Shown one piece after another: positions 1 through 8,094 of a stretch of DNA of 54,542 bases. A program made the position numbers and the translations under genes. Within the stretch, counting starts at the first letter, position 1; each line of letters starts with the position of its first letter. The notes under the pieces are model-generated. The model had not been told where the DNA came from. It did not search any database and saw only the letters and a program-made list of their open reading frames with translations. This DNA is from a bacterium. Its GTDB lineage: Bacteria > Bacteroidota > Bacteroidia > NS11-12g > UBA955. The stretch is from positions 1 to 54,542 of the forward strand of contig JAQSCZ010000012.1 of assembly GCA_029945665.1 (NCBI GenBank), read 5' to 3'.

Positions 1-245
1 ACTGAGTTTACCGAAGTGTGTTATTTGTTAATTTTTGTTTGTCACACTGAGTTTACCGAAGTGTGTTATTTGTTAATTTTTATTCGTCACACTGAGTTTA
101 CCGAAGTGTGTTATTTGTTAATTTTTGTTCGTCACACTGAGTTTACCGAAGTGTGTTATTTGTTAATTTTTGTTTGTCACACTGAGTTTATCGAAGTGTG
201 TTTTTTGTTAATTTTTGGCTGTCACACTGGGTTTATCGAAGTGTG
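1..245. repeat. 45-bp tandem repeat with hairpin units (REP-like)
   Basis: Five full 45-bp units start at 1, 46, 91, 136 and 181, and a partial sixth starts at 226. Each unit carries an inverted repeat with arms CACACT and AGTGTG around GAGTTTAYCGA, followed by an AT-rich spacer (TTATTTGTTAATTTTTG). The first three copies differ by only a few bases; the last two drift more. The period is 15 codons, so a frame stays open through the array and reads as a 15-residue repeat, but that is a by-product of the period. The array probably extends left of the window. Hairpin repeats with a CACACTGAG...CGAAGTGTG core are, from memory, common dispersed elements in Bacteroidetes intergenic DNA. Confidence 0.9.
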
Positions 246-294
246 ATGATTTACTTTTTACTTAAATTTTGGTTTTGATTTAGTAAGGCTAAAA

Positions 295-327
295 CAAAAA
301 AAGCCCTCCGATTGGGGGGCTTTTTTT
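295..327 (-). terminator. Rho-independent terminator of the rplU-rpmA-rpsO operon
   Basis: The stem AGCCCTCC / GGGGGGCT (one G-T pair) has a GATT loop and is flanked by A and T runs on both sides, so it can work in either direction. It lies 34 bp past the rpsO stop codon on the minus strand. Confidence 0.85.
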
Positions 328-360
328 AATAAAATGTTATAGGATTGGATAGTAAACGAA

Positions 361-630
361 TTATTTTCTGATACCAAGTGCCTTAATAAGGTCACGGTAT
401 TTAAAAATATCTTGTTTTGCCAAATAATCCAAAAGTGCTCTGCGTTTTCCTACTAATTTTACTAGGCTTAATTCAGAAGCGAAATCTTTTTTGTTGATTT
501 TCAAATGACCGGTGATGAAATTAATTCTTTCAGTAAACATAGCAATCTGAGCTTCAGTACTGCCTGTATTTGTTTCACTACCACCAAATTTAGTGAAAAT
601 ATCTTTTTTGTCTTGAGTTGATAAATGCAT
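361..630 (-). CDS. rpsO: 30S ribosomal protein S15
   Basis: This is the full-length (89 aa) small-subunit protein S15, which binds 16S rRNA in the central domain and helps assemble the platform. The family pattern is clear: GSTEAQIAMFTERINFITGHLK near residues 22-45, LVGKRRALLDYL near residues 59-70, and the usual I/LGIRK end. The start ATG is 11 nt after the rpmA stop, so it is the last gene of a three-gene ribosomal operon. A strong terminator follows. The common partner pnp is not next to it. The call is secure. Confidence 0.97.
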   Translation of the reverse strand: MHLSTQDKKDIFTKFGGSETNTGSTEAQIAMFTERINFITGHLKINKKDFASELSLVKLVGKRRALLDYLAKQDIFKYRDLIKALGIRK

Positions 631-641
631 GGGTATAATTA

Positions 642-902
642 TTATGCTTCAGCTTTTAAAACTGAAACGAATGATCTGTCATTTTTCTTTTTTGTAAACT
701 TTACAATACCATCGGTTAAAGCAAATAAGGTATGGTCTTTTCCAATACCTACATTATCAGATGGGTGGTGTTTTGTACCTCTCTGACGAACAATAATGTT
801 ACCTGCTTGGATAACTTGACCGCCATATATTTTAACACCTAAGCGTTTGCTGTGCGACTCACGTCCGTTCTTGGAACTACCTGCGCCTTTTTTGTGTGCC
901 AT
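642..902 (-). CDS. rpmA: 50S ribosomal protein L27
   Basis: This is L27 (86 aa), whose N-terminus reaches the peptidyl-transferase centre of the large subunit. It begins [16 protein letters not shown], the normal mature-type N-terminus, without the cleavable extension found in Firmicutes. The conserved [19 protein letters not shown] stretch (about residues 30-48) and [13 protein letters not shown] are present. It sits 17 nt downstream of rplU, the nearly universal order. Confidence 0.97.
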   Translation of the reverse strand: MAHKKGAGSSKNGRESHSKRLGVKIYGGQVIQAGNIIVRQRGTKHHPSDNVGIGKDHTLFALTDGIVKFTKKKNDRSFVSVLKAEA

Positions 903-919
903 TCTTTAAATTTATTTAA

Positions 920-1231
920 TTATGCGTTAATAGATTCAATTAATACTTTAGAAAGATACTGTCTATGACCGTTTTTCTTTTTGTATCCTTTTCTTCTTTT
1001 CTTTTTAAATACGATAACTTTATCGTCTTTTAAGTGCTCCAGCACCTTACCTGTAACAGAAGCGCCTTTTAATGCAGGCAAGCCTATCATTATTTTACCA
1101 CTGTTATCGACAAACATTACTTTGTCAAAAGTTACTGAGCTACCCGCCTCGCTGTTAAGGCGATGCGTGTAAATATATTTGTCTTTTTCAACTTTGAACT
1201 GCTTTCCTGCGATCTCTACTATAGCGTACAT
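920..1231 (-). CDS. rplU: 50S ribosomal protein L21
   Basis: This is L21 (103 aa), a large-subunit protein that binds 23S rRNA. It starts MYAIVEIAGKQFKVEKDK, the family signature, and has the basic KKKRRKGYKKKNGHRQ stretch near residues 76-91 that contacts rRNA. It is the first gene of the operon, with a good promoter directly upstream (1251-1280). A plus-strand open frame in this region is only a shadow of it. Confidence 0.97.
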   Translation of the reverse strand: MYAIVEIAGKQFKVEKDKYIYTHRLNSEAGSSVTFDKVMFVDNSGKIMIGLPALKGASVTGKVLEHLKDDKVIVFKKKRRKGYKKKNGHRQYLSKVLIESINA

Positions 1232-1250
1232 GCTTTTAAAATTTGGACTG

Positions 1251-1280
1251 CAAAAGTACGATTATTTCTATATTATACAA
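1251..1280 (-). promoter_or_regulatory. Promoter of the rplU operon
   Basis: On the minus strand a TTG (1278-1280) is followed after 19 nt by TACTTTTG (1251-1258), matching the Bacteroidetes consensus TTG-N19-21-TAnnTTTG. The predicted mRNA start near 1247 leaves a leader of about 16 nt before the rplU ATG. Confidence 0.8.
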
Positions 1281-1388
1281 ATACTTTTTCGAAATTTTCT
1301 AAAACTGTCCATTTTATTGGGTTTTATTTTAATAAAAATGACTTAAAATACTGAAATACAAATGCTTTACTAATTTTTGATATTTTGG

Positions 1389-2096
1389 TTAGTTAATGCC
1401 TTTCTTGCTTTCCATTTTATTCATGATTTCTTTTAACATGTCTATTTGTATCTGCTGTATCTCAATTAACTGCTGTTGTTGTGCATGAATCAAGTGGTCA
1501 AGCTTTTCGTGTAACATTCTTATCTCAACCTCTGACTTCAAATTAATCATGTAATCTTTCTTTCCGCGTTGTCGGTCTTTTTCTTCTTGTCGGTTTTGAC
1601 TCATCATTATAAGCGGCGCTTGCAATGCCGCAACACAGGATAAAATTAAATTTAAAAGAATAAATGGAAATGGGTCGAAAGAATTTTGGCCTAAAAAATA
1701 AATATTGATTAATATCCAAATAAACATGAAGGAAAGAAATGCGATGATAAATCGCCAACTGCCGCCAAATTTGGCAATCGAATCCGAAAGACCCTGAGAA
1801 AATGTAATATATTCCTGATCATCCTCAATTTTGTCTGTTAATGTTGTCCGATCTGTAATGTTTTTTACAACCATCAACTCGAGTTCATCTAAAGCTCCCA
1901 TTTCTTTGGTCATGAAATTTTCAATGTACTTCTGTCTGTAAATATTTAATTCGTCTATACTTATGTAGTCATCGATGTCAAGGTTAGGGTAATCTTTTTT
2001 TATAAGTTCTAATATATTGCTTTTTATAGATGTAAGACTTATTTTATCCTTGCTCGGAAATGTTTTACCGGATAGTTCACTTTTAAAAGGTTTCAT
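1389..2096 (-). CDS. DUF1003 family membrane protein
   Basis: An inner-membrane protein of the DUF1003 family, function unknown. Read from the chosen start it has 235 residues: a soluble acidic N-terminal part, two hydrophobic segments (around WRFIIAFLSFMFIWILINIYF and FPFILLNLILSCVAALQAP), the DUF1003 tail SQNRQEEKDRQRGKKDY, then a glutamine-rich predicted coiled coil at the C-terminus. The frame is open 54 codons further upstream, but that part is antisense to the divergent MscS gene and lacks family features. An ATG at 2096 sits 23 nt downstream of a perfect TAAATTTG box (2120-2127), so I start there. Confidence 0.85.
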   Translation of the reverse strand: MKPFKSELSGKTFPSKDKISLTSIKSNILELIKKDYPNLDIDDYISIDELNIYRQKYIENFMTKEMGALDELELMVVKNITDRTTLTDKIEDDQEYITFSQGLSDSIAKFGGSWRFIIAFLSFMFIWILINIYFLGQNSFDPFPFILLNLILSCVAALQAPLIMMSQNRQEEKDRQRGKKDYMINLKSEVEIRMLHEKLDHLIHAQQQQLIEIQQIQIDMLKEIMNKMESKKGIN

Positions 2097-2119
2097 TATT
2101 AAATTAGAAAGGTATTTAA

Positions 2120-2127
2120 CAAATTTA
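2120..2127 (-). promoter_or_regulatory. -7 box for the DUF1003 gene
   Basis: TAAATTTG on the minus strand matches TAnnTTTG exactly. It lies 23 nt before the ATG at 2096 and inside the longer open frame, which is why the shorter start is preferred. No clear -33 box is visible. Confidence 0.55.
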
Positions 2128-2181
2128 CAATTTTTATTAAGTAATGAAGTTTGTTTTAATAAAAATGAATTATTTTGCAGA

Positions 2182-2934
2182 ATGATTTGGCAACACACTC
2201 CTAAAGCAATTTTTATTTTCGTAATTTTTATTGGTTTGTATAGCCTCAAATTTGCCATGTTAATCGTTTATAAAAAGCGAAATAATATCAAAGGGAAGGA
2301 TAATTTTGTAATTGGTGTCAACACTATTTATTATCTATTGCTTTCTGCAATTTCTTTAATTTTTGTTCTTGTTTTATTTCGAATCAACGTCAGAGAGTTT
2401 TTTACCTCTATTTCCATAATTGCTGCAGCCATTGCAATTTTAGCCAAAGATTATATTTCAAATGCGATCAATGGAATGATTTTAATGTTCAATAATCAAA
2501 TTTCAATCAACGATTATATTCAAATAGGGGAGCAAAAAGGTAAAATTTCCCACATTTCATTATTGAATGTGCAATTAGTAAATGAAAATGATGACTTAAT
2601 TTTCATACCGAATAACATGGTTTTAGGCAACGAAATAATTAATTACACGAAAGGCTCAAGTCTTAAAACTTCCATTCAATTTTCTACCGATATTAAATTT
2701 ATTTCCTCAATTGATGAACTTGAAATCTATTTGATTGAAAATGTTGTTAAAGTTAATGAATATGCCGAATTGGAAGGTTTTAGATTGCGGATCATTTCAG
2801 TTGAAAGTACCACCATTACATTGAAAGCAGAAGGTAAATTAAATTCAAAAGATCGCAAACACGAAAGGCTTTTTAGACGGCAAATAATAAATGCCTGGAT
2901 TAAATATATTAATCAGTACAAAAAGGCAGTGTAA
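2182..2934 (+). CDS. MscS-family mechanosensitive ion channel
   Basis: A small-conductance mechanosensitive channel of the inner membrane that would release solutes on osmotic down-shock. From ATG 2182 it is 250 aa: two N-terminal membrane helices, then the pore helix ending AAIAILAKDYISNAINGM with the following NNQISINDYIQIGEQKGKI beta domain and the FIPNNMVLGNEIINYT motif, all typical of MscS. The frame is open 55 codons further left, but that part overlaps the DUF1003 gene in antisense. A near-consensus box TTATTTTG (2170-2177) ends 4 nt before the ATG, predicting a leaderless mRNA. Channel type is confident; gating and ion preference cannot be read. Confidence 0.88.
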   Translation: MIWQHTPKAIFIFVIFIGLYSLKFAMLIVYKKRNNIKGKDNFVIGVNTIYYLLLSAISLIFVLVLFRINVREFFTSISIIAAAIAILAKDYISNAINGMILMFNNQISINDYIQIGEQKGKISHISLLNVQLVNENDDLIFIPNNMVLGNEIINYTKGSSLKTSIQFSTDIKFISSIDELEIYLIENVVKVNEYAELEGFRLRIISVESTTITLKAEGKLNSKDRKHERLFRRQIINAWIKYINQYKKAV

Positions 2935-2996
2935 ACTATTTTAAACAGTTCTTAAAAAAATATTTTAAAAATTTAAATTCATATCGTTTCAAGATA

Positions 2997-3004
2997 TATT
3001 TTTG
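2997..3004 (+). promoter_or_regulatory. -7 box for the small acidic protein gene
   Basis: TATTTTTG matches TAnnTTTG and lies 37 nt before ATG 3042. The spot expected for the -33 box is only AT-rich. Confidence 0.5.
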
Positions 3005-3041
3005 CAATATAATTATTAAGTAAATTTCTAAATTAAAACAG

Positions 3042-3377
3042 ATGGACAAACAGATGGACAAAAAAAGAAGAATTGTAGATTACAGCAATGTTCCTGAGGA
3101 TATTTTAAACAAAATGGGTGATTTATATCCGAATGGTTATGAACGCGACGTGATTAAGTTTCCAAACGCAAAAGGAGAAATGATTTCGGCCGTCAGAGTT
3201 GAAACAGATGACACCATTTTCCTTATTAAGGTTTCCTCTCAATTGAAACAAATGTTTGATGATTTGGAAATTGATGAAATCGACTTAAGTAACGAAGCTG
3301 ACGATGATGCCTCAAGTGATGAGGATGAAGATCAATACAGCAAAGACAAACCTAAAGAGGACGAATACGAAGATTAA
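3042..3377 (+). CDS. Conserved small acidic protein, function unknown
   Basis: A 111-aa soluble protein. The first 80 residues look folded (SNVPEDILNKMGDLYPNGYERDVIKFPNAKG..., then VETDDTIFLIKVS and a helix), while the last 30 are almost entirely Asp, Glu, Ser and Lys. I believe such proteins are common in Bacteroidetes genomes but I cannot name a function. The start is ambiguous: a 12-bp tandem duplication (AAACAGATGGAC twice) gives two in-frame ATGs, 3042 and 3054. The stop codon shares TTAA with the convergent murF stop, so there is no intergenic space or terminator between them. Confidence 0.75.
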   Translation: MDKQMDKKRRIVDYSNVPEDILNKMGDLYPNGYERDVIKFPNAKGEMISAVRVETDDTIFLIKVSSQLKQMFDDLEIDEIDLSNEADDDASSDEDEDQYSKDKPKEDEYED

Positions 3378-4660
3378 AACAAATCTTTAAAATCCTCCAT
3401 TTTCATTCCCCTCGATCCTTTGATTAACACGTTATAACAACGATATTTTTTTTGTTTAACGTACTCTATTGCATCCATTTTATTTTCGAATAATGTAACA
3501 CCTTCCTGTTGGGTATTGTAAAAATCTGCGCCTACTAGGATCGTTTCAATGTTAAGATATCCAGCGCAAAGTTTAGCTATTGATGAATGTTCTTGCGCGG
3601 CGTAAGTTCCTAATTCAAACATGTCGCCAATTAGAATCAATTGCGATTGGTTATTCATATTTACAAATGTTTGTATGGCCGATTCTACACTACTTGGATT
3701 GGCATTGTATGCATCTAATAAAATTGTGTTACCTTTTTCGGTAATAAGTAACTGCGATCGGTTGTTTTTTGGTTCATATCCCGCAATGCCTTTTGATATA
3801 TTGTCGTTACTAATATTGAAATGTTTTCCGATAGCAATAGCTGCTGCTATGTTTTGCAAATTATGCGCTCCCATTAAAGGCGACTCCATTGGAATGGTGT
3901 TGTATTGAAAATGGATATTTGGGACTAATTGACGACTCGATACAAATGTATCAGCAGCTGTGGAATGTATACTGTAAGTTGATTTATTAATTAATCTTTT
4001 ACCCATATTTTCAAGCCATTTATCGTCGCTGTTTACGAAGGCAAAGCCATTGTTTTTAATTAAAAAATCATACAACTCACTTTCAGCTTGTGCTACACCT
4101 TCAATGCTGCCAAAGCCTTCTAAATGCTCTTTCCCAATATTCGTGATGATACCTAAATCTGGTTCTGCAATAGCACACAATTCTTCAATGTCTCCTATAT
4201 GATTGGCTCCTAACTCTATTACTGCAATTTCACAATCGGCCTTTATCGCTAATATGGTTAGCGGCACTCCAATGTGGTTGTTTAAATTGCCTTTGGTAAA
4301 TTCAATCTTATATTGGGTGGCAAGTACGGCGCTTACCAATTCTTTGGTAGTGGTTTTTCCATTGCTTCCTCCAATACCTAATATTTTTGTTTTTAATTGT
4401 TTTCTGTGATAATTGGCCAAATTTTGAAGCGTTTTTAATACATCTGTCACCATAATAATATTAGAATGTATCACTGTGGCTTCGTCTGTTATGGCATAAC
4501 TGGCACCTACCGCTATGGCATGTTCTGCAAATGCATTCCCATTGAAATTAGGTCCTTTCAATGCCAAAAAAATACAGCCTTTGCTAATTTTTCTTGTGTC
4601 TGTGCAGATATTTTGCCCGTTAGCTATAAATAGGTCATAAAGTTCTTCAATTTGAATCAT
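3374..4660 (-). CDS. murF: UDP-N-acetylmuramoyl-tripeptide--D-alanyl-D-alanine ligase
   Basis: A cytoplasmic ATP-dependent ligase that adds D-Ala-D-Ala to UDP-MurNAc-tripeptide, the last soluble step of the peptidoglycan precursor pathway. From ATG 4660 it has 428 residues. Visible are the N-terminal substrate domain with SxxxxxGxIFLALKG, the ATP loop GSNGKTTTKE (about residues 98-107), the Mur-ligase NLNNHIGVPLTIL and ELGANHIGDIEEL motifs, LLDAYNANPSS, and a C-terminal domain starting ILIGDMFELG. A longer frame begins at a TTG at 4669, but that TTG is part of the -7 box TATTTTTG (4667-4674), so it cannot be translated from this promoter. The gene stands alone, not in a dcw cluster. Confidence 0.95.
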   Translation of the reverse strand: MIQIEELYDLFIANGQNICTDTRKISKGCIFLALKGPNFNGNAFAEHAIAVGASYAITDEATVIHSNIIMVTDVLKTLQNLANYHRKQLKTKILGIGGSNGKTTTKELVSAVLATQYKIEFTKGNLNNHIGVPLTILAIKADCEIAVIELGANHIGDIEELCAIAEPDLGIITNIGKEHLEGFGSIEGVAQAESELYDFLIKNNGFAFVNSDDKWLENMGKRLINKSTYSIHSTAADTFVSSRQLVPNIHFQYNTIPMESPLMGAHNLQNIAAAIAIGKHFNISNDNISKGIAGYEPKNNRSQLLITEKGNTILLDAYNANPSSVESAIQTFVNMNNQSQLILIGDMFELGTYAAQEHSSIAKLCAGYLNIETILVGADFYNTQQEGVTLFENKMDAIEYVKQKKYRCYNVLIKGSRGMKMEDFKDLF

Positions 4661-4666
4661 TTGCTG

Positions 4667-4674
4667 CAAAAATA
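4667..4674 (-). promoter_or_regulatory. -7 box of murF, 6 nt before the ATG
   Basis: TATTTTTG on the minus strand ends 6 nt before ATG 4660. The predicted mRNA leader is 0-3 nt. No good -33 box is visible. Confidence 0.6.
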
Positions 4675-4837
4675 GGAATAGTTTCAGTTTTAAAAAGTTT
4701 TATTCATAGTATGAAATCTCAAAGAATGGTTAAATAAGTATTTTTATAGCCCAAAAGCTTATTTATCAAATTATCAAGCTTATAAGATAAATTCAAGGCA
4801 TGGGACCTCATAATTCGGTTTTTTGTGTCTTATTTAT

Positions 4838-4845
4838 TATATTTG
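4838..4845 (+). promoter_or_regulatory. -7 box of the FG-GAP protein gene
   Basis: TATATTTG matches TAnnTTTG exactly and lies 10 nt before ATG 4856, so the leader is only a few nt. A TTTTTTG stretch occurs upstream (ends 4825), but at 12 nt its spacing is too short for a normal -33 box. Confidence 0.55.
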
Positions 4846-4855
4846 AATTATTATT

Positions 4856-7228
4856 ATGTCTAAATCTTTAGTTAGTTTTTGTGCTTTAATCGTTTTTGTA
4901 TTATTTAACAACCTAAATGCTCAAACTTTTCCATACCGCGTAATGGATAGTTTGAATTTTGTGGATGCATCAAATAATCCATATCCGAAAGCGTTGGCTG
5001 GTGGCTTTCAAGCACCGCAGTTTAGTTCATGCGACTTAGACAATGATGGAAAAAAAGATTTAGTTATTTACGATAGGATTGATGGCCGACTAACAACGCT
5101 TATTAATACAGGTGGTGTTAATGAGGTTAAGTACCGACTGGATAACCGCTACGCAACTTATTTTCCGAGCTTATCGCCAAATGGTTTTATGCTCATGCGG
5201 GATTATAATTTAGATGGAAAGGAAGATATCTTTACCGTTGATAATACCGCCCGTTTAATTGTTTATAAGAATATCTCAAGCAATGGAATTCCAGCTTTTG
5301 ATATTATTCCACAACTTTATTTTAGAAATATCAGTGCTCAAGGTTCAACTATAGAGTACAATGAGCTCGGTATACCTTTCATACATTTGCCTGGTATTGG
5401 CGATGTTGACTTTGATGGTGATTTAGATATTTTAACGTATACCAATCAAGGGGGTGCCATTGGTCTGTATAAAAACCTACAAGTTGAAAATGGTTTGCCG
5501 CCAGATAGCATGAAATTTATGGATGTGGATTGGCGTTGGGGCGATTTTTATGACAGAGATTGTAATACTTATTTTCTAAACCAAGGTGATTCAATTGGTA
5601 AAAGAGGGCCCTCTAAATTTTACAATAAACGACATACCAACGGATCCTCCATTTGTATGTTTGATGCGGATAATGATCAGGACATGGATATTGTGCTTGG
5701 CAACGAAGGTTGCGATCACATGGTATTCTTAGAAAATGGAAGAAAAAATTATAACACAAGGTATGATACCATTATTAGTTACGATACCAATTTTGTTAGC
5801 CCAATGAATAGAGCCAAAATTTGGCTGTATCCTGCAGGTTATTATTTAGATATAGACAATGATGGTAAACGCGATTTTATAACTGCACCCAATAGTAATT
5901 CGTATCCAATTCAAAGCATTAATCAAGTGTTTTGGTTTAAGAATAACGGTTTAGACCTTGCTCCAATTTTCGGCAATAAACAATTGTTATTTAATAATGA
6001 AATACTTGATATTGGCGCAAGGAATTCATGGGCTTGTGCTGATTGGGATAAGGATGGTGATATGGATTGTCTATGTGCAACCAATGCTGATTCAGGGTGG
6101 AAAAATATATTGTACGACAGAATTTATTTATTTGAAAATAAAGGAACGGCATCAACCCCAGTTCTGAAACTTGTCAATACTAATTTTGGTAATTTTGCAT
6201 CGAATCAATACAGAGCAGTTACACTTGCAATTGCTGATATGGATAATGACGGTAAGCTCGATTTGGTAACAGGGAATGAAAGAGGGGATATTAACTTTTT
6301 TAAGAATACAAGTCCTACTAACAATACGCTATCACCAACTTTTACAGCAGCTAATTCTATTTATCCTGGGTTTAATATCAATGCGGGCTTTTACAGTGCG
6401 CCAGCCGTTGGCGATGTTGATGGCGACGGTTTGAAAGACTTAGTCATAGGATCAAAGGATACTTTTTTAAAGTATTATCAGAATGTGGGTACCAAAACGG
6501 TACCTGATTTTACATTCGTTACAAAATTTTATGGACAAGCTTCTCCCAAGGATTCGTCGAGCTTTTTTTATATTCATGATTACTGCTATGATAGCTTTGA
6601 TAATCCGACATGTGATAGCATTGTTGGCTATGGAATAGTTTATGAAAAATATTTATACTCTATGCCACAAATTGGGGATTTAAATGGCGATGGTAAATTA
6701 GAATTGTTAGTTGGCAACACAGTCGGTAATTTGAAATTGTATGCAATCAATAAAACCAGCCCAACGGCAAAATTTGTACAGTATAATGATTTCTATTACT
6801 ACAATGCCCTACAAAATAAAAAGGTTTATAATTACCGTTTTGGCAATAGAATTGCACCTGCCTTGGTGAATTTGGAAGGCGATTCTGTGCCAGAAATATT
6901 ATTAGGCATTAGTAGGGGAGGTGTTAAGTATCTAAAGCCGAATTTTAATTATAATAAATCATCTTTAACTCAGCTAAATACAATTGAGCAAATTGCAGTA
7001 TATCCTAATCCTGCCAATGCATACACAACGGTTGAACTAGAATTAAGTGAAATAAAAAGTATTAAATTAATTACAACAACTGGACAGGTTATTATACCTT
7101 CTTTTGAACAAGTGGGCAGCCATATACAAATTCAAACCAGGGGTTTAAATACTGGCATATATTTTCTAAATATCGAAACCAATTTAGGGTTGATTAAGGT
7201 GGCGAAATTAGAAGTTTCTAAACAATAG
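4856..7228 (+). CDS. Secreted FG-GAP/VCBS repeat protein with T9SS sorting domain
   Basis: A 790-aa exported protein. It opens with a signal peptide (MSKSLVSFCALIVFVLFNNLNAQ). The body is a beta-propeller-like array with at least nine calcium-binding D-x-D-x-DG loops, for example DLDNDGKKD, DVDFDGDLD, DIDNDGKRD, DWDKDGDMD, DMDNDGKLD, DVDGDGLKD and DLNGDGKLE. The last ~80 residues are a type A T9SS sorting domain (VYPNPANAY ... NTGIYFLNIE ... VAKLEV), so it should cross the outer membrane through the T9SS and be attached or released. FG-GAP propellers often bind ligands or surfaces; the actual ligand cannot be read. It stands alone, with its own promoter. Confidence 0.9.
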   Translation: MSKSLVSFCALIVFVLFNNLNAQTFPYRVMDSLNFVDASNNPYPKALAGGFQAPQFSSCDLDNDGKKDLVIYDRIDGRLTTLINTGGVNEVKYRLDNRYATYFPSLSPNGFMLMRDYNLDGKEDIFTVDNTARLIVYKNISSNGIPAFDIIPQLYFRNISAQGSTIEYNELGIPFIHLPGIGDVDFDGDLDILTYTNQGGAIGLYKNLQVENGLPPDSMKFMDVDWRWGDFYDRDCNTYFLNQGDSIGKRGPSKFYNKRHTNGSSICMFDADNDQDMDIVLGNEGCDHMVFLENGRKNYNTRYDTIISYDTNFVSPMNRAKIWLYPAGYYLDIDNDGKRDFITAPNSNSYPIQSINQVFWFKNNGLDLAPIFGNKQLLFNNEILDIGARNSWACADWDKDGDMDCLCATNADSGWKNILYDRIYLFENKGTASTPVLKLVNTNFGNFASNQYRAVTLAIADMDNDGKLDLVTGNERGDINFFKNTSPTNNTLSPTFTAANSIYPGFNINAGFYSAPAVGDVDGDGLKDLVIGSKDTFLKYYQNVGTKTVPDFTFVTKFYGQASPKDSSSFFYIHDYCYDSFDNPTCDSIVGYGIVYEKYLYSMPQIGDLNGDGKLELLVGNTVGNLKLYAINKTSPTAKFVQYNDFYYYNALQNKKVYNYRFGNRIAPALVNLEGDSVPEILLGISRGGVKYLKPNFNYNKSSLTQLNTIEQIAVYPNPANAYTTVELELSEIKSIKLITTTGQVIIPSFEQVGSHIQIQTRGLNTGIYFLNIETNLGLIKVAKLEVSKQ

Positions 7229-7244
7229 TTTTACCAACAAAGGC

Positions 7245-7535
7245 TCATTTCTTTTTACTTTCCCTGAAAATAAAAAGATCTTCATTGTCTTTCTTCATGT
7301 AATATTTTTCTCGTGCAAATTTCTCTAAATTTCTAGTATTACTAAAAAGTTCTAGCTGTGTTTTGCGTGCGAGGGTAATTTCAGTGGAGTAATATGCTTT
7401 TTTACTTTTTAAGTCACCAATCTCTCTTCGCAATTCAATGAGGTCGATAAAATTATTGCTATCAAATACAGTCATCCAAACAATGGCGGTAATTCCTACC
7501 ACCCAAAATCTATATTTTTGCCATAACTTTTTCAT
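7245..7535 (-). CDS. DivIC/FtsB-like septum formation initiator protein
   Basis: A 96-aa bitopic membrane protein of the septum-formation-initiator family. There is a short basic cytoplasmic tail (MKKLWQKYRF), one membrane helix (WVVGITAIVWMTVF), then a heptad-like coiled coil (LIELRREIGDLKSKKAYYSTEI) and the conserved LEKFAREKYYMKKDNEDLFIF end. Its relatives (FtsB, DivIC) bridge FtsL and FtsQ in the divisome. The ATG follows an imperfect -7 box (AATCTTTG, 7541-7548) by 5 nt. The 3' end faces the FG-GAP gene with 16 bp between stops. Confidence 0.85.
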   Translation of the reverse strand: MKKLWQKYRFWVVGITAIVWMTVFDSNNFIDLIELRREIGDLKSKKAYYSTEITLARKTQLELFSNTRNLEKFAREKYYMKKDNEDLFIFRESKKK

Positions 7536-7593
7536 TCATGCAAAGATTGATTTTTTTTTAAAGGCGATACGCACAGTTTTTAGAACCTGTCTA

Positions 7594-8028
7594 CTAAAAT
7601 GGAGGGTTCGGCCCATAGTATTCAACAAAATTACGCTCGGTCTCATATAGCAGCACTTTGTGTAATTTAACACCTTCAGGTAATTGATGATCAAGAATGT
7701 TCCAAATGGCAATAGAAATATTTTCTACTGAAGGTAAAATATCTTTTAAAAATGGGACATCTTTGTTCAAATTTTTATGGTCTAAATGCACAATTACTTC
7801 ATTCTCTATCAGTACTTTTAGTTTTTTCAAATCCATTACAAAACCTGTATCCTCGGAAGGTCGGCCCTTGATAGTGATATATAAATCAAAATTATGTCCA
7901 TGCCAATTAGAATTGGCACATTTACCAAAAACAGCCTCGTTTTCTTCAACACTCCACTTAGGATTGAATAATTTGTGTGCAGCATTAAAATGGGCCTTAC
8001 GGGTAACGAATATGACAGGAGCTAACAT
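7594..8028 (-). CDS. queD: 6-carboxy-5,6,7,8-tetrahydropterin synthase (QueD/PTPS family)
   Basis: A cytoplasmic zinc enzyme that turns 7,8-dihydroneopterin triphosphate into carboxytetrahydropterin, an early step of queuosine synthesis. From ATG 8028 it has 144 residues. Zinc ligands are His18 (FNAAHKL) and His43/His45 (WHGHNF); the catalytic Cys37 lies in FGKCANSN; DTGFVMDLKKLK, LDHKNLN and the late YETERNFVEY motif with the conserved Glu are present. A longer frame begins at a TTG at 8055, but that triplet is inside the -7 box TAACTTTG (8053-8060). No other queuosine genes are nearby. A 6-pyruvoyl-tetrahydropterin synthase reading is less likely because of the CxxxHGH pattern. Confidence 0.92.
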   Translation of the reverse strand: MLAPVIFVTRKAHFNAAHKLFNPKWSVEENEAVFGKCANSNWHGHNFDLYITIKGRPSEDTGFVMDLKKLKVLIENEVIVHLDHKNLNKDVPFLKDILPSVENISIAIWNILDHQLPEGVKLHKVLLYETERNFVEYYGPNPPF

Positions 8029-8049
8029 TTTTCTTGTATATAAAATAGG

Positions 8050-8081
8050 TTGCAAAGTTAGTTCAATATTATTTAATTTTG
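8050..8081 (+). promoter_or_regulatory. Promoter of hldD
   Basis: TTG (8050-8052) is followed by 21 nt and TAATTTTG (8074-8081), matching the Bacteroidetes consensus. The ATG is at 8095, giving a leader near 10 nt. It is divergent from, and interleaved with, the queD promoter. Confidence 0.7.
8053..8060 (-). promoter_or_regulatory. -7 box of queD
   Basis: TAACTTTG on the minus strand lies 24 nt before ATG 8028. It overlaps the promoter region of the divergent hldD gene. Confidence 0.55.
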
Positions 8082-8094
8082 GAAACTTACAAAT

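Noticed and set aside
16-246. 76-codon open frame with 15-residue repeats
   Set aside because: It is only the translation of the 45-bp tandem DNA repeat, whose period is a multiple of three; no start signal and no protein-like composition.
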